From Pseudacidovorax sp. NFM-22 (GTDB lineage Bacteria > Pseudomonadota > Gammaproteobacteria > Burkholderiales > Burkholderiaceae_C), in NCBI RefSeq assembly GCF_021401245.1, contig NZ_JACBFY010000006.1:186001-250000 (forward strand): a DNA stretch of 64,000 bases, written 5' to 3'. The notes beneath the pieces were generated by a model, which worked only from the letters and a program-made list of their open reading frames with translations, was not told where the DNA came from and made no database searches. The translations under genes were made by a program, and so were the position numbers. Numbering within the stretch: position 1 is the first letter of the stretch; each line of letters starts with the position of its first letter. This document shows, piece by piece, positions 36,618 through 46,447 of this stretch.

Positions 36618-37184
36618 ATGAGCAAAGCCTTCACCAAGGAAAGCGACAACGGTGATGAGGACGACGAGGCGGGCGGCCTCCCGCCCTTGCCCCCAGGTGG
36701 CAAGAACTACATCACCCCAGCGGGCTACGAGCGCCTGCGTGCCGAACTGCTGTCATTGATGGATGTGGAGCGTCCCAAGGTGGTCGAAGCCGTCCACTGG
36801 GCCGCCAAGAATGGTGATCGCTCGGAAAACGGCGACTACCTGTACGGCAAGAAGCGGCTTCGAGAGATCGACCGGCGGATCCGTTTTCTCACCAAGCGCC
36901 TGGAAATCGCCGAAGTGACCGATCCATCGGTCCACCACGGCAGCGACCAAGTGTTCTTTGGCGCCACCGTGACCTATGCGGACGAATCCGGCGAGGAGCA
37001 CACGGTCACCATCCTGGGGATCGACGAGGCGGAGAGCGCACAACGCCAGGTGAGCTGGATCGCGCCCATCTCGCGGACCTTGCTCAAGGCCCGCGTGGGC
37101 GATGCGCTCAAGCTGGTGACACCCGGCGGTACGCAGGAGATCGAGGTGGTCGAGGTCGTGTACCCCGCCCCGGCCTCCCGCTGA
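36618..37184 (+). CDS. greB: transcription elongation factor GreB
   Basis: A 188-residue Gre factor that stimulates cleavage of backtracked RNA by RNA polymerase. The N-terminal coiled coil (about 30-105; ITPAGYERLRAELLSL, VHWAAKNGDRSENGDYLYGKKRLREIDRRIRFLTKRLE) includes the acidic tip residues, and the C-terminal FKBP-like domain follows (about 110-185). The KKRLREIDRR pattern and length point to GreB rather than GreA. The first 25 residues are an acidic extension. GAGGGAT upstream supports ATG 36618. It converges on spoT. Confidence 0.94.
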   Translation: MSKAFTKESDNGDEDDEAGGLPPLPPGGKNYITPAGYERLRAELLSLMDVERPKVVEAVHWAAKNGDRSENGDYLYGKKRLREIDRRIRFLTKRLEIAEVTDPSVHHGSDQVFFGATVTYADESGEEHTVTILGIDEAESAQRQVSWIAPISRTLLKARVGDALKLVTPGGTQEIEVVEVVYPAPASR

Positions 37185-37224
37185 TCGGACCACAGCGCGG
37201 CCGGCCGACGGCGTAGGGGGGCGC

Positions 37225-39480
37225 TCAGGGTGCAGGCACGATCCGCCGGGCCGACAGCACCGACGGTGTACGCCGCGCGGCGCGCAGCACGGATTCGACA
37301 TGGGCTGCGTCGCGCACAGCGATGACGAAGCGCAGGTCGGTCGAATCCTGCTGGCTTTCGTCCGGCATCTCGACGTGGGTGATGTCCGCCTCGGCCCGGG
37401 CGAGGGTGGAGGCGACGCGCGCCAGCACGCCCTTGTCGTTGCGAACCGTCACCAGGATGCCCGTCTCGAAGCTGCGCACGGGCTCGTCGGCCCATTCCAC
37501 GGCGAAGAAGCGCTCGGCGTCCTTGTGGCGCAGTCGCTGGCCGACCCCGCAGGCGTCGGTGTGGACCACCAGACCTTCACCATGGCCCAGATAGCCCACG
37601 ATCGGATCGCCGGGCACGGGGCGACAGCACAGCGCAAAGCGCACGGATGAGTTCTCGCTGCCGTCCAGCGTGACCGCGCCTTGCGAGACGTTCTCATGCG
37701 CCGTGAAGCGCTCGCGGCTCATCAGCAGCGCATCGGGCTTCTCGCCACGCTCGGCCAGCAGCGTCATCAGTCGCTTGGCCACGATGCTGGCCACCCGCTT
37801 GCCGAGGCCGATGTCGGTCATCAGGTCTTCGCGGTTGCGGTTGCCAGTGAAGCGCAGCAGCTTGTCCCAGATCGCCTGGTAGTCCGCTTCGGTTCCCGGC
37901 AACTTGCGCACGCCCTCGGCACGCAGCGCCTGGGACAGCAGCTTTTCGCCCAGGCGCTCCGACTCGGCCTGGGCCAGCGTCTTGAGGTAGTTGCGGATCT
38001 TCGAGCGGGCCCGGCCCGTGCGAACGAAGCCCAGCCACGCCGGGTTAGGTGTGGAGACCGGCGCGGTGATCACCTCGACCACGTCGCCGTTCTTGAGTTC
38101 GGTGCGCAGTGGCACCTGCTCTCCGTTGATGCGCGCCGCCGAGGCGTGGTGGCCCACGTTGGTGTGGATCGCATAGGCAAAGTCCACCACCGTGGCACCG
38201 CGCGGCAGCGCCAGGATCTCGCTGCGGGGCGTGAAGACATAGACCGCGTCCGGGAACAGGTCGACCTTGACGTGTTCCCAGAACTCACGCGCGTCGCGCG
38301 TCTCGTCCTGGATGTCGACCAGCGACTGCAGCCACTTGGCGCTGAGCCGCTCGCCCTGGTCTGCATCGCCGGCGGCCTTGTACAGCCAATGTGCCGCCAC
38401 GCCGGACTCGGCAACCACATGCATCGCTTCGGTACGGAGCTGGAACTCCACGTTCACGCCCGAAGGGCCCACCAGCGTCGTGTGCAGCGACTGGTAGCCG
38501 TTGATCTTGGGGATCGCGATGTGATCCTTGAACTTGCCCGGATGCGGCTTGTACAGCTGGTGTAGCACGCCCAGGCCCGTGTAGCAGGCGATGGTGCTGG
38601 GCACGACCAGGCGAAAGCCGTAGATGTCGGTGACCTGTGCAAAGCTCAGGTGCTTGTCGTCCATCTTGCGGTAGATGGAGTACAGCGTCTTCTCGCGGCC
38701 AGCGATACGCACCTGCAGCCCGGCAGCGGCGAATGCAGTCTCCACGTCGCGCTGCACTTTCTGGATCAGGTCGCGCCGGCGGCTGCGGGCCTTGGCCACG
38801 GCCTTGGTCAGGATCGCGTGGCGCCATGGCTTGAGGTGCCGGAACGAAAGCTCCTGCAGCTCGCGGTAGGTCTGGTTGAGCCCCAGGCGGTACGCGATGG
38901 GGGCGTAGATGTCCAGCGTCTCGCGCGCGATGCGGCCCCACTTGGCCCGCGGCGCATCGCTGAGCGTACGCATGTTGTGCGTACGGTCGGCCAGCTTGAT
39001 GAGAATGACGCGCACATCGCGCGCCATGGCCAAGAGCATCTTGCGGAAGGATTCGGCCTGGTTCTCCTCGCGCGTGTCGAACTGGAGCTTGTCGAGCTTG
39101 GTGAGGCCATCCACCAGTTCCGCCACCGCCGAACCGAAACGCTCGACCAACTCAGGCTTGGTGACGCCGCAGTCCTCGATGGCGTCATGCAGCAGCGCAG
39201 CCATCAGCGCCTGGGCATCAAGCTTCCACTCGGCACACTGGGCGGCGACGGCGATGGGATGCGTGATGTAGGGCTCGCCGCTGTTGCGCAACTGGCCCAG
39301 GTGGGCTTCGTCGGCAAAGCGGTAGGCACGGCGGACCAGTTCCACATCCTCCGCGGCGAGGTAGTCCAGCCGCGCGGTCAGCGCCGCGAAGCTGGCCGCG
39401 GCCGCGTTCAGCGCAGCGGTCGGCGCCTTGCCGGGCGCCGGCGCCGCGCCGGACGCGGAAGAGGGAAGGACCACACTCAT
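37225..39480 (-). CDS. spoT: bifunctional (p)ppGpp synthetase/hydrolase
   Basis: A 751-residue RelA/SpoT homologue. The HD hydrolase domain (about 70-200) has the intact ALLHDAIEDCG motif (His98-Asp99), the synthetase domain (about 260-370) has the GYQSLHTTLVGP region, and TGS (about 410-470), helical, zinc-finger-like and ACT (about 675-750) domains follow. Both catalytic domains look active, so it can make and break (p)ppGpp. ATG 39480 precedes a low-complexity start. It lies behind a strong terminator that separates it from rpoZ. Confidence 0.96.
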   Translation of the reverse strand: MSVVLPSSASGAAPAPGKAPTAALNAAAASFAALTARLDYLAAEDVELVRRAYRFADEAHLGQLRNSGEPYITHPIAVAAQCAEWKLDAQALMAALLHDAIEDCGVTKPELVERFGSAVAELVDGLTKLDKLQFDTREENQAESFRKMLLAMARDVRVILIKLADRTHNMRTLSDAPRAKWGRIARETLDIYAPIAYRLGLNQTYRELQELSFRHLKPWRHAILTKAVAKARSRRRDLIQKVQRDVETAFAAAGLQVRIAGREKTLYSIYRKMDDKHLSFAQVTDIYGFRLVVPSTIACYTGLGVLHQLYKPHPGKFKDHIAIPKINGYQSLHTTLVGPSGVNVEFQLRTEAMHVVAESGVAAHWLYKAAGDADQGERLSAKWLQSLVDIQDETRDAREFWEHVKVDLFPDAVYVFTPRSEILALPRGATVVDFAYAIHTNVGHHASAARINGEQVPLRTELKNGDVVEVITAPVSTPNPAWLGFVRTGRARSKIRNYLKTLAQAESERLGEKLLSQALRAEGVRKLPGTEADYQAIWDKLLRFTGNRNREDLMTDIGLGKRVASIVAKRLMTLLAERGEKPDALLMSRERFTAHENVSQGAVTLDGSENSSVRFALCCRPVPGDPIVGYLGHGEGLVVHTDACGVGQRLRHKDAERFFAVEWADEPVRSFETGILVTVRNDKGVLARVASTLARAEADITHVEMPDESQQDSTDLRFVIAVRDAAHVESVLRAARRTPSVLSARRIVPAP

Positions 39481-39523
39481 GCTTCGACTTTAGCCGCTGA
39501 AGCGTCCCGCGGTCTCCGGGCGC

Positions 39524-39548
39524 AAAAAAAGCACCTCGAAAGGTGCTT
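39524..39548 (-). terminator. intrinsic terminator between rpoZ and spoT
   Basis: Read on the minus strand, AAGCACCT-TTCG-AGGTGCTT is followed by a T7 run (plus-strand A-run 39524-39530). It should end the yicC-gmk-rpoZ transcript before spoT, so spoT expression needs read-through or its own promoter in the 40 bp left. Confidence 0.9.
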
Positions 39549-39581
39549 GTTCTTCGCCGGAGTTGCAAGAGGTGGCGGCAA

Positions 39582-39785
39582 TCAGCCCGGAACCTTCTTG
39601 AGCATCTCGAGGCCGACCTTGCCATCGGCGATCTCGCGCAGGGCGGTGACCGCGGGCTTGTTCTTGCTCTCGATCTTGGGCGCATGGCCCTGGCTCAGCA
39701 TGCGGGCGCGATAGGTGGCGGCCAGTACGAGCTGGAAGCGGTTGGGGATCTGCTGCAGGCAGTCTTCGACGGTGATGCGGGCCAT
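39582..39785 (-). CDS. rpoZ: RNA polymerase omega subunit
   Basis: A 67-residue omega subunit that chaperones beta-prime during RNA polymerase assembly. [30 protein letters not shown] is the standard N-terminus, and the [16 protein letters not shown] helix follows. It is short but of normal length for betaproteobacteria. The gene lies 22 bp after gmk and belongs with yicC-gmk. A terminator follows it. Confidence 0.97.
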   Translation of the reverse strand: MARITVEDCLQQIPNRFQLVLAATYRARMLSQGHAPKIESKNKPAVTALREIADGKVGLEMLKKVPG

Positions 39786-39807
39786 GACGGTATGCCTTGA
39801 TGAAGTG

Positions 39808-40437
39808 TCAGGGAATGTTCAGTGCCGCGAAGGTATCGGCACGGGCGCGGCGCTGGGCAGAGTAGCGAAGCCGCTGCGCGTGAACGATCGCTTTGAGGTC
39901 GAAAAGCGCGCGTTCAAATAACTCGTTGATTATAACGTAGTCGAATTCACGGGTTTGCGTCATCTCCTCCGCCGCATTCTGCAAGCGCAGCTCGATGACC
40001 TCGGGGGCGTCCTCGCCGCGGCGCTCCAGGCGGGAGCGCAACTCTTCCCAGCTGGGCGGCAGGATGAAGATCAGCACCGCGTTGGCGAACACCTTGCGCA
40101 CCTGCAGCGCCCCCTGGAAGTCGATCTCCAGGATCACGTCGGCACCCGAGGCGATGCGCTCTTCCACCGCGCGCTTGGACGTGCCGTAGCGGTGGCCATG
40201 CACATTGGCCCACTCCAGGAAGGCCTCGGCCTGCACCATGGCGTCGAATTCGGCGGGCGAGACGAAGAAGTACTCGCGGCCGTGCTTCTCCTGCCCGCGC
40301 GGCGCACGGGTGGTGTGCGAGACCGACGGATTGACGGCCGAATCCAGCTCGCGCAAGGCCTTGACCAGGCTGGACTTGCCGGCGCCGCTCGGCGCCGCGA
40401 CGACAAACAGGTTTCCAGGATATTCCATGGCGCTCAT
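39808..40437 (-). CDS. gmk: guanylate kinase
   Basis: A 209-residue kinase that converts GMP and ATP to GDP and ADP. The P-loop is [11 protein letters not shown] (about 14-24), followed by [23 protein letters not shown] (GMP-binding region) and [15 protein letters not shown] 40437 overlaps the yicC stop (ATGA), so the two are coupled; a second ATG at 40428 is also possible. It is followed by rpoZ. Confidence 0.96.
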   Translation of the reverse strand: MSAMEYPGNLFVVAAPSGAGKSSLVKALRELDSAVNPSVSHTTRAPRGQEKHGREYFFVSPAEFDAMVQAEAFLEWANVHGHRYGTSKRAVEERIASGADVILEIDFQGALQVRKVFANAVLIFILPPSWEELRSRLERRGEDAPEVIELRLQNAAEEMTQTREFDYVIINELFERALFDLKAIVHAQRLRYSAQRRARADTFAALNIP

Positions 40438-41351
40438 TCGATGTTCTGGACCTGCTCGCGCATCTGCTCGATCAGCACCTTCATGTCGACGCCGATGCGG
40501 GTGAGTTCGAGCGCCGCCGACTTGGAGCCCAGCGTATTGGCCTCGCGGTGCAGCTCCTGGATGAGGAAGTCGAGCCGCTTGCCGACTTCGCCACCCTTGG
40601 CGAGCAGCCGGTCGATCTCGTCGAGGTGGGCGCGCAGACGGCCCAGTTCCTCGGCGACGTCGATGCGGATCGCGAAGGCCGTGGCCTCGGAGAGCGCACG
40701 GTCCTGCGCGGCCTCGGGCGTCGCACTGCCGGCGGCCAGGCCCATGGCTTCCTGCCAGCGCTCCAGGAAGCGGGTGCGTTGCTGCTCCACGAGCCGGGGC
40801 ACGAGCGGTTCCGCCTGCTCGGCCAGGGCGCGCAGGCCTTGCAGCCGCTCCTGCAGCAAGGCCACGAGCCGGGCGCCTTCGCGCTCGCGCGCCGCGATCA
40901 GGTCGTCCACCACGGAGGTGGCGAGGGCGACGACGTCGAACTGTTCGGCGGGGAGCGTGCGGCCGCCGTCGCTGCCGGCCAGCCGCAGCACATCGGCCAC
41001 GCTCAGCTCGCGGGCCGTGGGCAGCCAGGCACGCACCGCGTCCTGGACGCCGTTGAGCCGCTGCAGGAGGCGCACGGAGGGCTCGGCCACCGCGGCGTCC
41101 GTGCCGGTCTCGACCGAGCCTCGCATCTCGACCTTGCCGCGCTTGAGGCGGCGGGTGAGCAGTTCGCGAAGGGCCGGCTCGTGCTGGCGCAGCTCTTCGG
41201 GCAGCTTGAAACTCAGGTCCAGGAAGCGGCTGTTGACGGCGCGCAGCTCCAGGCCGAGGCCGGGGCCCGGGCGTTCCTCGCCCGCGGGCGCGTCCGCGCT
41301 CGACGCGCGGCTCTGGCCGCTGGCGTAACCGGTCATGCTGTAAACTGCCAT
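40434..41351 (-). CDS. yicC: YicC-family endoribonuclease
   Basis: A 305-residue YicC protein; family members are metal-dependent endoribonucleases implicated in RNA turnover. The start [13 protein letters not shown], the [22 protein letters not shown] segment (about 34-55) and the [37 protein letters not shown]-terminus are diagnostic. It leads yicC-gmk-rpoZ. ATG 41351 matches the family start. It is divergent from the Ser/Thr kinase gene. Confidence 0.93.
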   Translation of the reverse strand: MAVYSMTGYASGQSRASSADAPAGEERPGPGLGLELRAVNSRFLDLSFKLPEELRQHEPALRELLTRRLKRGKVEMRGSVETGTDAAVAEPSVRLLQRLNGVQDAVRAWLPTARELSVADVLRLAGSDGGRTLPAEQFDVVALATSVVDDLIAAREREGARLVALLQERLQGLRALAEQAEPLVPRLVEQQRTRFLERWQEAMGLAAGSATPEAAQDRALSEATAFAIRIDVAEELGRLRAHLDEIDRLLAKGGEVGKRLDFLIQELHREANTLGSKSAALELTRIGVDMKVLIEQMREQVQNIE

Positions 41352-41470
41352 TGCACCTCGCTCTCGGCTCGTGTTCGTCTGACAAGCCCCGCAGAAGCGA
41401 CGGGCCGGCGCCCTCTCTCATGTGGATCGACGGGCTTGCCGCCTCACCTCTTCGGGCGAAGCCTCCGATT

Positions 41471-42484
41471 ATGTCAAAGGTCAAACCGTCGCCCCTGATG
41501 CCGGACACGGTGATCGGTGGCTACCGAGTCGTTCGACGCATTTCCTCCGGCGGTTTCGGCGTGGTCTACCTGGCGGTGGACAAGGCGGGCCAGCAGGTCG
41601 CCATCAAGGAATACCTCCCTTCGTCGCTCGTGACGCGCGAGGACGGCAGCCTCATTCCGCAGGTGGCGCCCGAAAAGCTGTCGCTCTACCGGCTCGGACT
41701 CAAGAGCTTCTTCGAGGAGGGCCGGGCCCTGGCGCAGATCGCCCATGCCTCGGTGGTGAGCGTGCTCAACTTCTTCCGCGAGAACGAGACCGTCTACATG
41801 GTGATGAACTACCTGGAAGGCGCCACGCTCCAGGACTTCATCGTCACCGCCCGCGAACTCAAGCGCGCCAAGGTGCTGCGCGAGTCGACGATCCGCTCCC
41901 TGTTCGACGAGATCCTGCGCGGCCTGCGCGTGGTGCACCAGCACAAGATGCTGCACCTGGACATCAAGCCCGCCAACATCTTCATCACCGACGACGACCG
42001 CGCGGTGATGATCGACTTCGGCGCTGCCCGCGAGGTGCTCTCCAAGGAGGGCAACTTCGTGCGGCCCATGTACACGCCCGGCTTCGCAGCGCCCGAGATG
42101 TACCGGCGCGACTCCTCCATGGGCCCGTGGACCGACATCTATGCCGTGGGCGCCTGCATGTACGCCTGCATGCATGGCTACCCCCCGCTGGACGCGCCCC
42201 AGCGGCTCGACAAGGACCGCCTGGGCCTGTCGCTCACGCGCATGCGCGGCGTGTACTCGGACGACCTGATCGAGGTGGTCGAGTGGTGCATGGCCCTCGA
42301 CCCGCTGTCGCGGCCCCAGTCCGTCTTCGCGCTGCAGAAGGAGCTGGGCCGCGAGGGCGAGCGCCGCTACACCAAGCTGTCGGTGGCCGAGCGCATGCGC
42401 CTGTCGATCGACAACATGCGTGCCGCGGAGCGCAAGCCGCTGGCCAAGGCCGGCACGCCCACCACCCGTCCGGCGGCGTCATGA
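41471..42484 (+). CDS. Hanks-type Ser/Thr protein kinase
   Basis: A 337-residue eukaryotic-like kinase. The glycine loop [12 protein letters not shown] (24-35), the ATP lysine in VAIKEYLP (K46), the catalytic loop HLDIKPANI (162-170, HLD in place of the usual HRD), and DFG (182-184) are visible, followed by [22 protein letters not shown]. There is no transmembrane helix, so it is probably cytosolic. It overlaps the PP2C phosphatase gene by 4 bp (ATGA), which suggests a reversible phosphorylation pair. Targets are unknown. Confidence 0.92.
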   Translation: MSKVKPSPLMPDTVIGGYRVVRRISSGGFGVVYLAVDKAGQQVAIKEYLPSSLVTREDGSLIPQVAPEKLSLYRLGLKSFFEEGRALAQIAHASVVSVLNFFRENETVYMVMNYLEGATLQDFIVTARELKRAKVLRESTIRSLFDEILRGLRVVHQHKMLHLDIKPANIFITDDDRAVMIDFGAAREVLSKEGNFVRPMYTPGFAAPEMYRRDSSMGPWTDIYAVGACMYACMHGYPPLDAPQRLDKDRLGLSLTRMRGVYSDDLIEVVEWCMALDPLSRPQSVFALQKELGREGERRYTKLSVAERMRLSIDNMRAAERKPLAKAGTPTTRPAAS

Positions 42485-43383
42485 AGTTCTCCGTCTTCCA
42501 GGTCAGCCGCAAGGGCGGGCGCCTCAAGAACGAGGACCGCATGGGCTACTGCTACACCCGCGAGTCGGCGCTGTTCGTGCTGGCCGACGGCATGGGCGGC
42601 CATCCGGAAGGCGAGGTGGCGGCGCAGATCGCGCTGCAGGCCGTGGCGGCGCTGTTCCAGCGCGAGGCGCGGCCCGTGCTCAAGGACGTGCGCGCCTTCC
42701 TCGCGGCGGCGGTCATGGCGGCCCACCAGCAGATCATGCGTTACGCCAGCGGCAAGGCCATGCTCGACACGCCGCGCACCACCATCGTGGTGGCGGTGCT
42801 GCAGCAGGGTTGCGCCACCTGGGTCCACTGCGGCGATTCGCGCCTGTATGCGGTGCGGGGCAATCGGCTGATGGTGCGCACGCGCGACCATTCCAATGCC
42901 GAGCGGCCTCGTGCCGAAGGGGGCGCCATGCCGGTGAACCGCAACCTGCTCCAGACCTGCCTGGGCTCGCCGGTGCCGCCGCTGTTCGATCTGTCCGAGC
43001 CGCTGCCCTTGCAGCAGGGCGACCGCCTGATGCTCTGTTCCGACGGGCTCTGGAGCGTGGTCGAGGACGCGCTGCTGGTCCGCACCCTCGGCGCGCGCCC
43101 GGTGGCCGATGCGGCGCCCGAACTCGTCGAGATGGCCCTGCGCCGCGGCGGCAGCCACTCCGACAATGTCACGCTGATCGCGGTGGAGTGGGAGACGCCC
43201 GATGCGCCCGGCTCCGAGCCCGGCGTTTCCACCGACAGCATCGGGGCCGACGTCTTCGCCTCCAGCATCCAGGCCGGGCTGCCGGGCGAGGAAGACCACG
43301 ACGAGCTCGACGAGGCCGCCATCGAGCGCTCCATCGCCGAGATCAACGAGGCGATACGGCGCTCCGCCGCCCGAAAGAACTGA
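42481..43383 (+). CDS. PP2C-family Ser/Thr phosphatase
   Basis: A 300-residue PPM/PP2C-type phosphatase that should reverse the neighbouring kinase. Metal-binding motifs are [10 protein letters not shown] (D19), [13 protein letters not shown] (about 33-45), [11 protein letters not shown] (about 117), [11 protein letters not shown] and [13 protein letters not shown]. The C-terminal 60 residues are acidic and less conserved. It is translationally coupled to the kinase. The kinase-phosphatase pair sits between yicC and rph. Confidence 0.92.
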   Translation: MKFSVFQVSRKGGRLKNEDRMGYCYTRESALFVLADGMGGHPEGEVAAQIALQAVAALFQREARPVLKDVRAFLAAAVMAAHQQIMRYASGKAMLDTPRTTIVVAVLQQGCATWVHCGDSRLYAVRGNRLMVRTRDHSNAERPRAEGGAMPVNRNLLQTCLGSPVPPLFDLSEPLPLQQGDRLMLCSDGLWSVVEDALLVRTLGARPVADAAPELVEMALRRGGSHSDNVTLIAVEWETPDAPGSEPGVSTDSIGADVFASSIQAGLPGEEDHDELDEAAIERSIAEINEAIRRSAARKN

Positions 43384-43465
43384 TCCGCGCAAGGTGCTGC
43401 ACGGCGAGCCGTCCGGGCCCGCGGCCAGCGCCTTGCTTTTCCACGTTTCCGATCCAGAGATTCAC

Positions 43466-44197
43466 ATGAGCCCTTTCATCCGCAGCAGCGCCCGCGCCGC
43501 CGACCAGCTCCGCCCCGTGCGCATCACCCGCGGCTTCACCATCCATGCCGAAGGCTCCGTCCTCATCGAATTCGGCCAGACACGCGTGCTGTGCACGGCC
43601 TCCGTCGAAGAGAAGGTGCCGCCGCACAAGCGCGGCAGCGGCGAAGGCTGGGTGACCGCCGAATACGGCATGCTGCCCCGCGCCACCCACACCCGCGGCG
43701 ACCGCGAGGCCGCACGCGGCAAGCAGAGTGGCCGCACGCAGGAGATCCAGCGCCTCATCGGCCGTTCGATGCGCGCCGTGTTCGACCTGGCGGCCCTGGG
43801 CGAACGCACGATCTACCTCGACTGCGACGTGCTGCAGGCCGACGGCGGCACCCGCACGGCGGCCATCACGGGCGCCTTCGTGGCGGCGCACGATGCGGTC
43901 GCCAAGCTCATCGCCGCCGGCACGCTGGCCGCGTCGCCCATCCGCAGCCATGTGGCCGCCATCTCGGTCGGCATCGTGCAGGGCACGCCGCTGCTGGACC
44001 TGGAATACGTCGAAGACTCCGCCTGCGACACCGACATGAACGTCGTGATGACCGGCGCCGGCCACTTCGTGGAGGTGCAGGGCACGGCCGAAGGTGCCGC
44101 CTTCAGCCGCGACGAGATGAACCAGCTGCTCGCGCTGGCCGACAAGGGCATCGCCGAGCTGGTGCAACTGCAGAAGCAGGCGCTGCAGATCGCCTGA
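43466..44197 (+). CDS. rph: ribonuclease PH
   Basis: A 243-residue phosphorolytic 3'-5' exoribonuclease for tRNA 3' trimming. Motifs include [52 protein letters not shown] and [22 protein letters not shown]; the segment [20 protein letters not shown] is the phosphate-binding and active-site part. ATG 43466 fits the family start. It precedes rdgB by 27 bp. Confidence 0.97.
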   Translation: MSPFIRSSARAADQLRPVRITRGFTIHAEGSVLIEFGQTRVLCTASVEEKVPPHKRGSGEGWVTAEYGMLPRATHTRGDREAARGKQSGRTQEIQRLIGRSMRAVFDLAALGERTIYLDCDVLQADGGTRTAAITGAFVAAHDAVAKLIAAGTLAASPIRSHVAAISVGIVQGTPLLDLEYVEDSACDTDMNVVMTGAGHFVEVQGTAEGAAFSRDEMNQLLALADKGIAELVQLQKQALQIA

Positions 44198-44224
44198 GTG
44201 GGCGTGAGCACGGAAAGCGCATCC

Positions 44225-44833
44225 ATGAAACTGGTTCTCGCATCCAACAACGCGGGCAAGCTGGCCGAGCTGCAGCAGCTCTTCGGCACGCTGGGCCTGA
44301 CGCTCGTGCGCCAGTCGGAGCTGGGCGTGGGCGAGGCGGAAGAGCCCTTCCGCACCTTCGTCGAAAACGCGCTGGCCAAGGCCCGCCATGCCAGCGCGGC
44401 CACCGGTCTGCCCGCCATCGCCGACGACGCCGGCCTGTGCGTGGATGTCTTCGGTGGCCTGCCCGGCGTGGACACGGCCTACTACGCCACGCAGTTCGGC
44501 TACGAGAAGGGCGATGCCAACAACGTCAAGGCACTGCTGGCGCAGCTAAGCGGCGAATCCAACCGCCGCGCCGCGCTGGTCAGCACGCTGGTCGCGCTGC
44601 GCCATGCCGAGGACCCCGAGCCGCTGGTGGCCGTGGGCCGCGCGGTCGGCGAGATCACCACCGAGCCCGTGGGCGAGCATGGCTTCGGCTTCGACCCGGT
44701 GATGTTCCTGCCGCAATTCGGCAAGACCTTCGCGCAACTGCCGCCCGAGGTGAAGAACGCCCACAGCCACCGCGGCCAGGCGGCGCGCGCCATGCTGGCC
44801 CTGATGCGCGAGCGCTGGGCCCTGGGCGGATGA
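44225..44833 (+). CDS. rdgB: dITP/XTP pyrophosphatase (RdgB/HAM1)
   Basis: A 202-residue house-cleaning nucleotidase that removes dITP, dXTP and related non-canonical nucleotides. The start KLVLASNNAGKLAELQQLF, the ADDAGLCVDVFGGLPGVDTAYYA motif, and GFGFDPVMFLPQFGKTFAQLPPEVKNAHSHRGQA are diagnostic. ATG 44225 is chosen; the track-start GTG 27 bp upstream is the end of rph. It overlaps hemW by 4 bp. Confidence 0.96.
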   Translation: MKLVLASNNAGKLAELQQLFGTLGLTLVRQSELGVGEAEEPFRTFVENALAKARHASAATGLPAIADDAGLCVDVFGGLPGVDTAYYATQFGYEKGDANNVKALLAQLSGESNRRAALVSTLVALRHAEDPEPLVAVGRAVGEITTEPVGEHGFGFDPVMFLPQFGKTFAQLPPEVKNAHSHRGQAARAMLALMRERWALGG

Positions 44834-46089
44834 GCAGCATCCCGATCCAACCCGCCGTGGCCGTCGCGCCGCAGGCCAACGACGTGCTGCACATGATGCG
44901 GCCCGGCCCGCTGCAGCTGGCCGCATCGCCACCGCTGTCGCTCTACATCCACCTGCCCTGGTGCCTGCGCAAGTGCCCCTACTGCGACTTCAACTCGCAC
45001 GAATGGCGCGGCGAGGGCGCTGACGCCGCGGTGCCCGAGCAGCGCTACATCGACGCCCTGATCGCCGACCTGGACGCCGCGCTGCCGCTGGTGTGGGGCC
45101 GCACCGTGCACACCATCTTCATGGGTGGCGGCACGCCCAGCCTGTTCGCGCCCGACAGCATCGACCGGCTGCTCGGCGCCGTGCGCGCCCGCCTGCGGCT
45201 GGAGCCCGGCTGCGAGATCACGCTGGAGGCCAACCCTGGCACCTTCGAGCGCGACCGCTTCCGCGCCTACCGCGCGGCGGGCGTCACGCGGCTGTCGGTC
45301 GGCGTGCAGAGCTTCGACGACGCGCACCTGAAGGCGCTGGGCCGCGTGCACGACCGCCGCCAAGCCATCGCCGCCGTGGAAGAGGCCGCCCAGGCCTTCG
45401 AGACCTTCAACCTCGACCTGATGTACGCCCTGCCCGGGCAGACGCTGCAGGGCCTGGAGGCCGAGCTGGACCAGGCCCTTGCCCTCGCGCCGCCGCACCT
45501 GTCGATCTACCACCTGACCATCGAGCCCAACACCTTCTTCGCCAAGCACCCGCCCGCGCTGCCCGAGGACGACATCGCCTACGCCATGCTCGACCGCATC
45601 ACCGAGCGCACGGCGGCCGCGGGCCTGGCGCGCTACGAGGTGTCGGCCTATGCAAGGCAGGGCCACAGCTGCACACACAACCTCAACTACTGGCAGTTCG
45701 GCGACTACCTGGGCCTGGGCGCCGGCGCGCACGGCAAGTTGAGCTTTGCCCACCGCATCGTGCGGCAGGTGCGCGTGCGCGATCCGCAGCGCTACATGGC
45801 GCAGGCCCTGGCCGGCCAGGCCGTGGCCCAGAGCGACGACGTGGCGCTGGCCGACCTGCCGTTCGAGTTCATGCTGAACGCGCTGCGCTTGAAGGAAGGC
45901 TTCACGCTGGCCCAGTTCGGCGAGCGCACCGGCCTGGCCATCAGCGCCATCCGCCGCCCGCTGGAAGAGGCCGAGGCCCGCGGACTGCTGGCGCGCGACC
46001 TGCACCGCGTGTGGCCCACCGAGCGGGGCATGGATTTTCTGAGCGACCTGCAAGCGATGTTCCTGCCCGAAGGCGACGGGGCAGACTGA
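44830..46089 (+). CDS. hemW: haem chaperone HemW (radical SAM)
   Basis: A 419-residue radical-SAM protein that is a haem carrier, related to but distinct from HemN. The CxxxCxxC cluster is in LPWCLRKCPYCDFNSH (about 41-56), and the MGGGTPSLF and GVQSFDDAHLKALGRVHDRRQA segments follow. It lacks the N-terminal features of coproporphyrinogen oxidase. The start ATG 44830 overlaps rdgB. Ends just before a GC-rich repeat. Confidence 0.94.
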   Translation: MSSIPIQPAVAVAPQANDVLHMMRPGPLQLAASPPLSLYIHLPWCLRKCPYCDFNSHEWRGEGADAAVPEQRYIDALIADLDAALPLVWGRTVHTIFMGGGTPSLFAPDSIDRLLGAVRARLRLEPGCEITLEANPGTFERDRFRAYRAAGVTRLSVGVQSFDDAHLKALGRVHDRRQAIAAVEEAAQAFETFNLDLMYALPGQTLQGLEAELDQALALAPPHLSIYHLTIEPNTFFAKHPPALPEDDIAYAMLDRITERTAAAGLARYEVSAYARQGHSCTHNLNYWQFGDYLGLGAGAHGKLSFAHRIVRQVRVRDPQRYMAQALAGQAVAQSDDVALADLPFEFMLNALRLKEGFTLAQFGERTGLAISAIRRPLEEAEARGLLARDLHRVWPTERGMDFLSDLQAMFLPEGDGAD

Positions 46090-46090
46090 C

Positions 46091-46115
46091 GCCGCGGCCG
46101 CCGCGGCCGCCGCGG
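46091..46115. repeat. GC-rich near-tandem GCCGCGGCC repeat
   Basis: Two to three overlapping GCCGCGGCC-type units with internal dyad symmetry follow the hemW stop. They could fold into a stable hairpin, but no T-run follows. Confidence 0.6.
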
Positions 46116-46196
46116 AAGGGCGCGGCGGTGCCCTTACACTTGCGGCCGCATTTCGCCTTCGGGTGCCTAACGGCACCGCCGCAGAAGGTCGACCCA

Positions 46197-46284
46197 GGAA
46201 GCGTGGCAGAGTGGTCGATTGCACCGGTCTTGAAAACCGGCGACGGGCAACCGTCCGTGAGTTCGAATCTCACCGCTTCCGCCA
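46197..46284 (+). tRNA. tRNA-Ser(UGA); left attachment site of the prophage
   Basis: An 88-nt class II cloverleaf: acceptor GGAAGCG/CGCTTCC, anticodon loop CTTGAAA with TGA, a long variable arm (CGACGGGCAACCGTCCG region), TTCGAATCT T-loop and an encoded CCA. It reads UCA. The phage integrase starts 160 bp downstream. tRNA genes are standard sites for P4-type integrases, so the 3' part of this gene is the likely attL. The right copy (attR) should lie beyond 64000. Confidence 0.95.
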
Positions 46285-46399
46285 AGATCGATCCAAGGTA
46301 GTCCATCGGCGTCCAACTCGCCGCGTTCGGTCCCTTCTCTCCATTGGGAGAGCATCCATAATCGTCCAGAACAGCCCTTGATCGGTCCCGCCCAAGCCA

Positions 46400-46447
46400 G
46401 AGGCGGGCGATGGTACGGGGCATGGTACGGAGGCGGGCGATACCATG
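46400..46447. promoter_or_regulatory. repeat cluster over the integrase start
   Basis: A direct repeat GAGGCGGGCGAT occurs at 46400-46411 and 46430-46441. An inverted repeat CATGGTA/TACCATG (46421-46427, 46441-46447) covers the integrase ATG, and GGTACGG occurs twice between. These look like arm-type or autoregulatory sites for the integrase or the AlpA-like protein. Confidence 0.5.
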
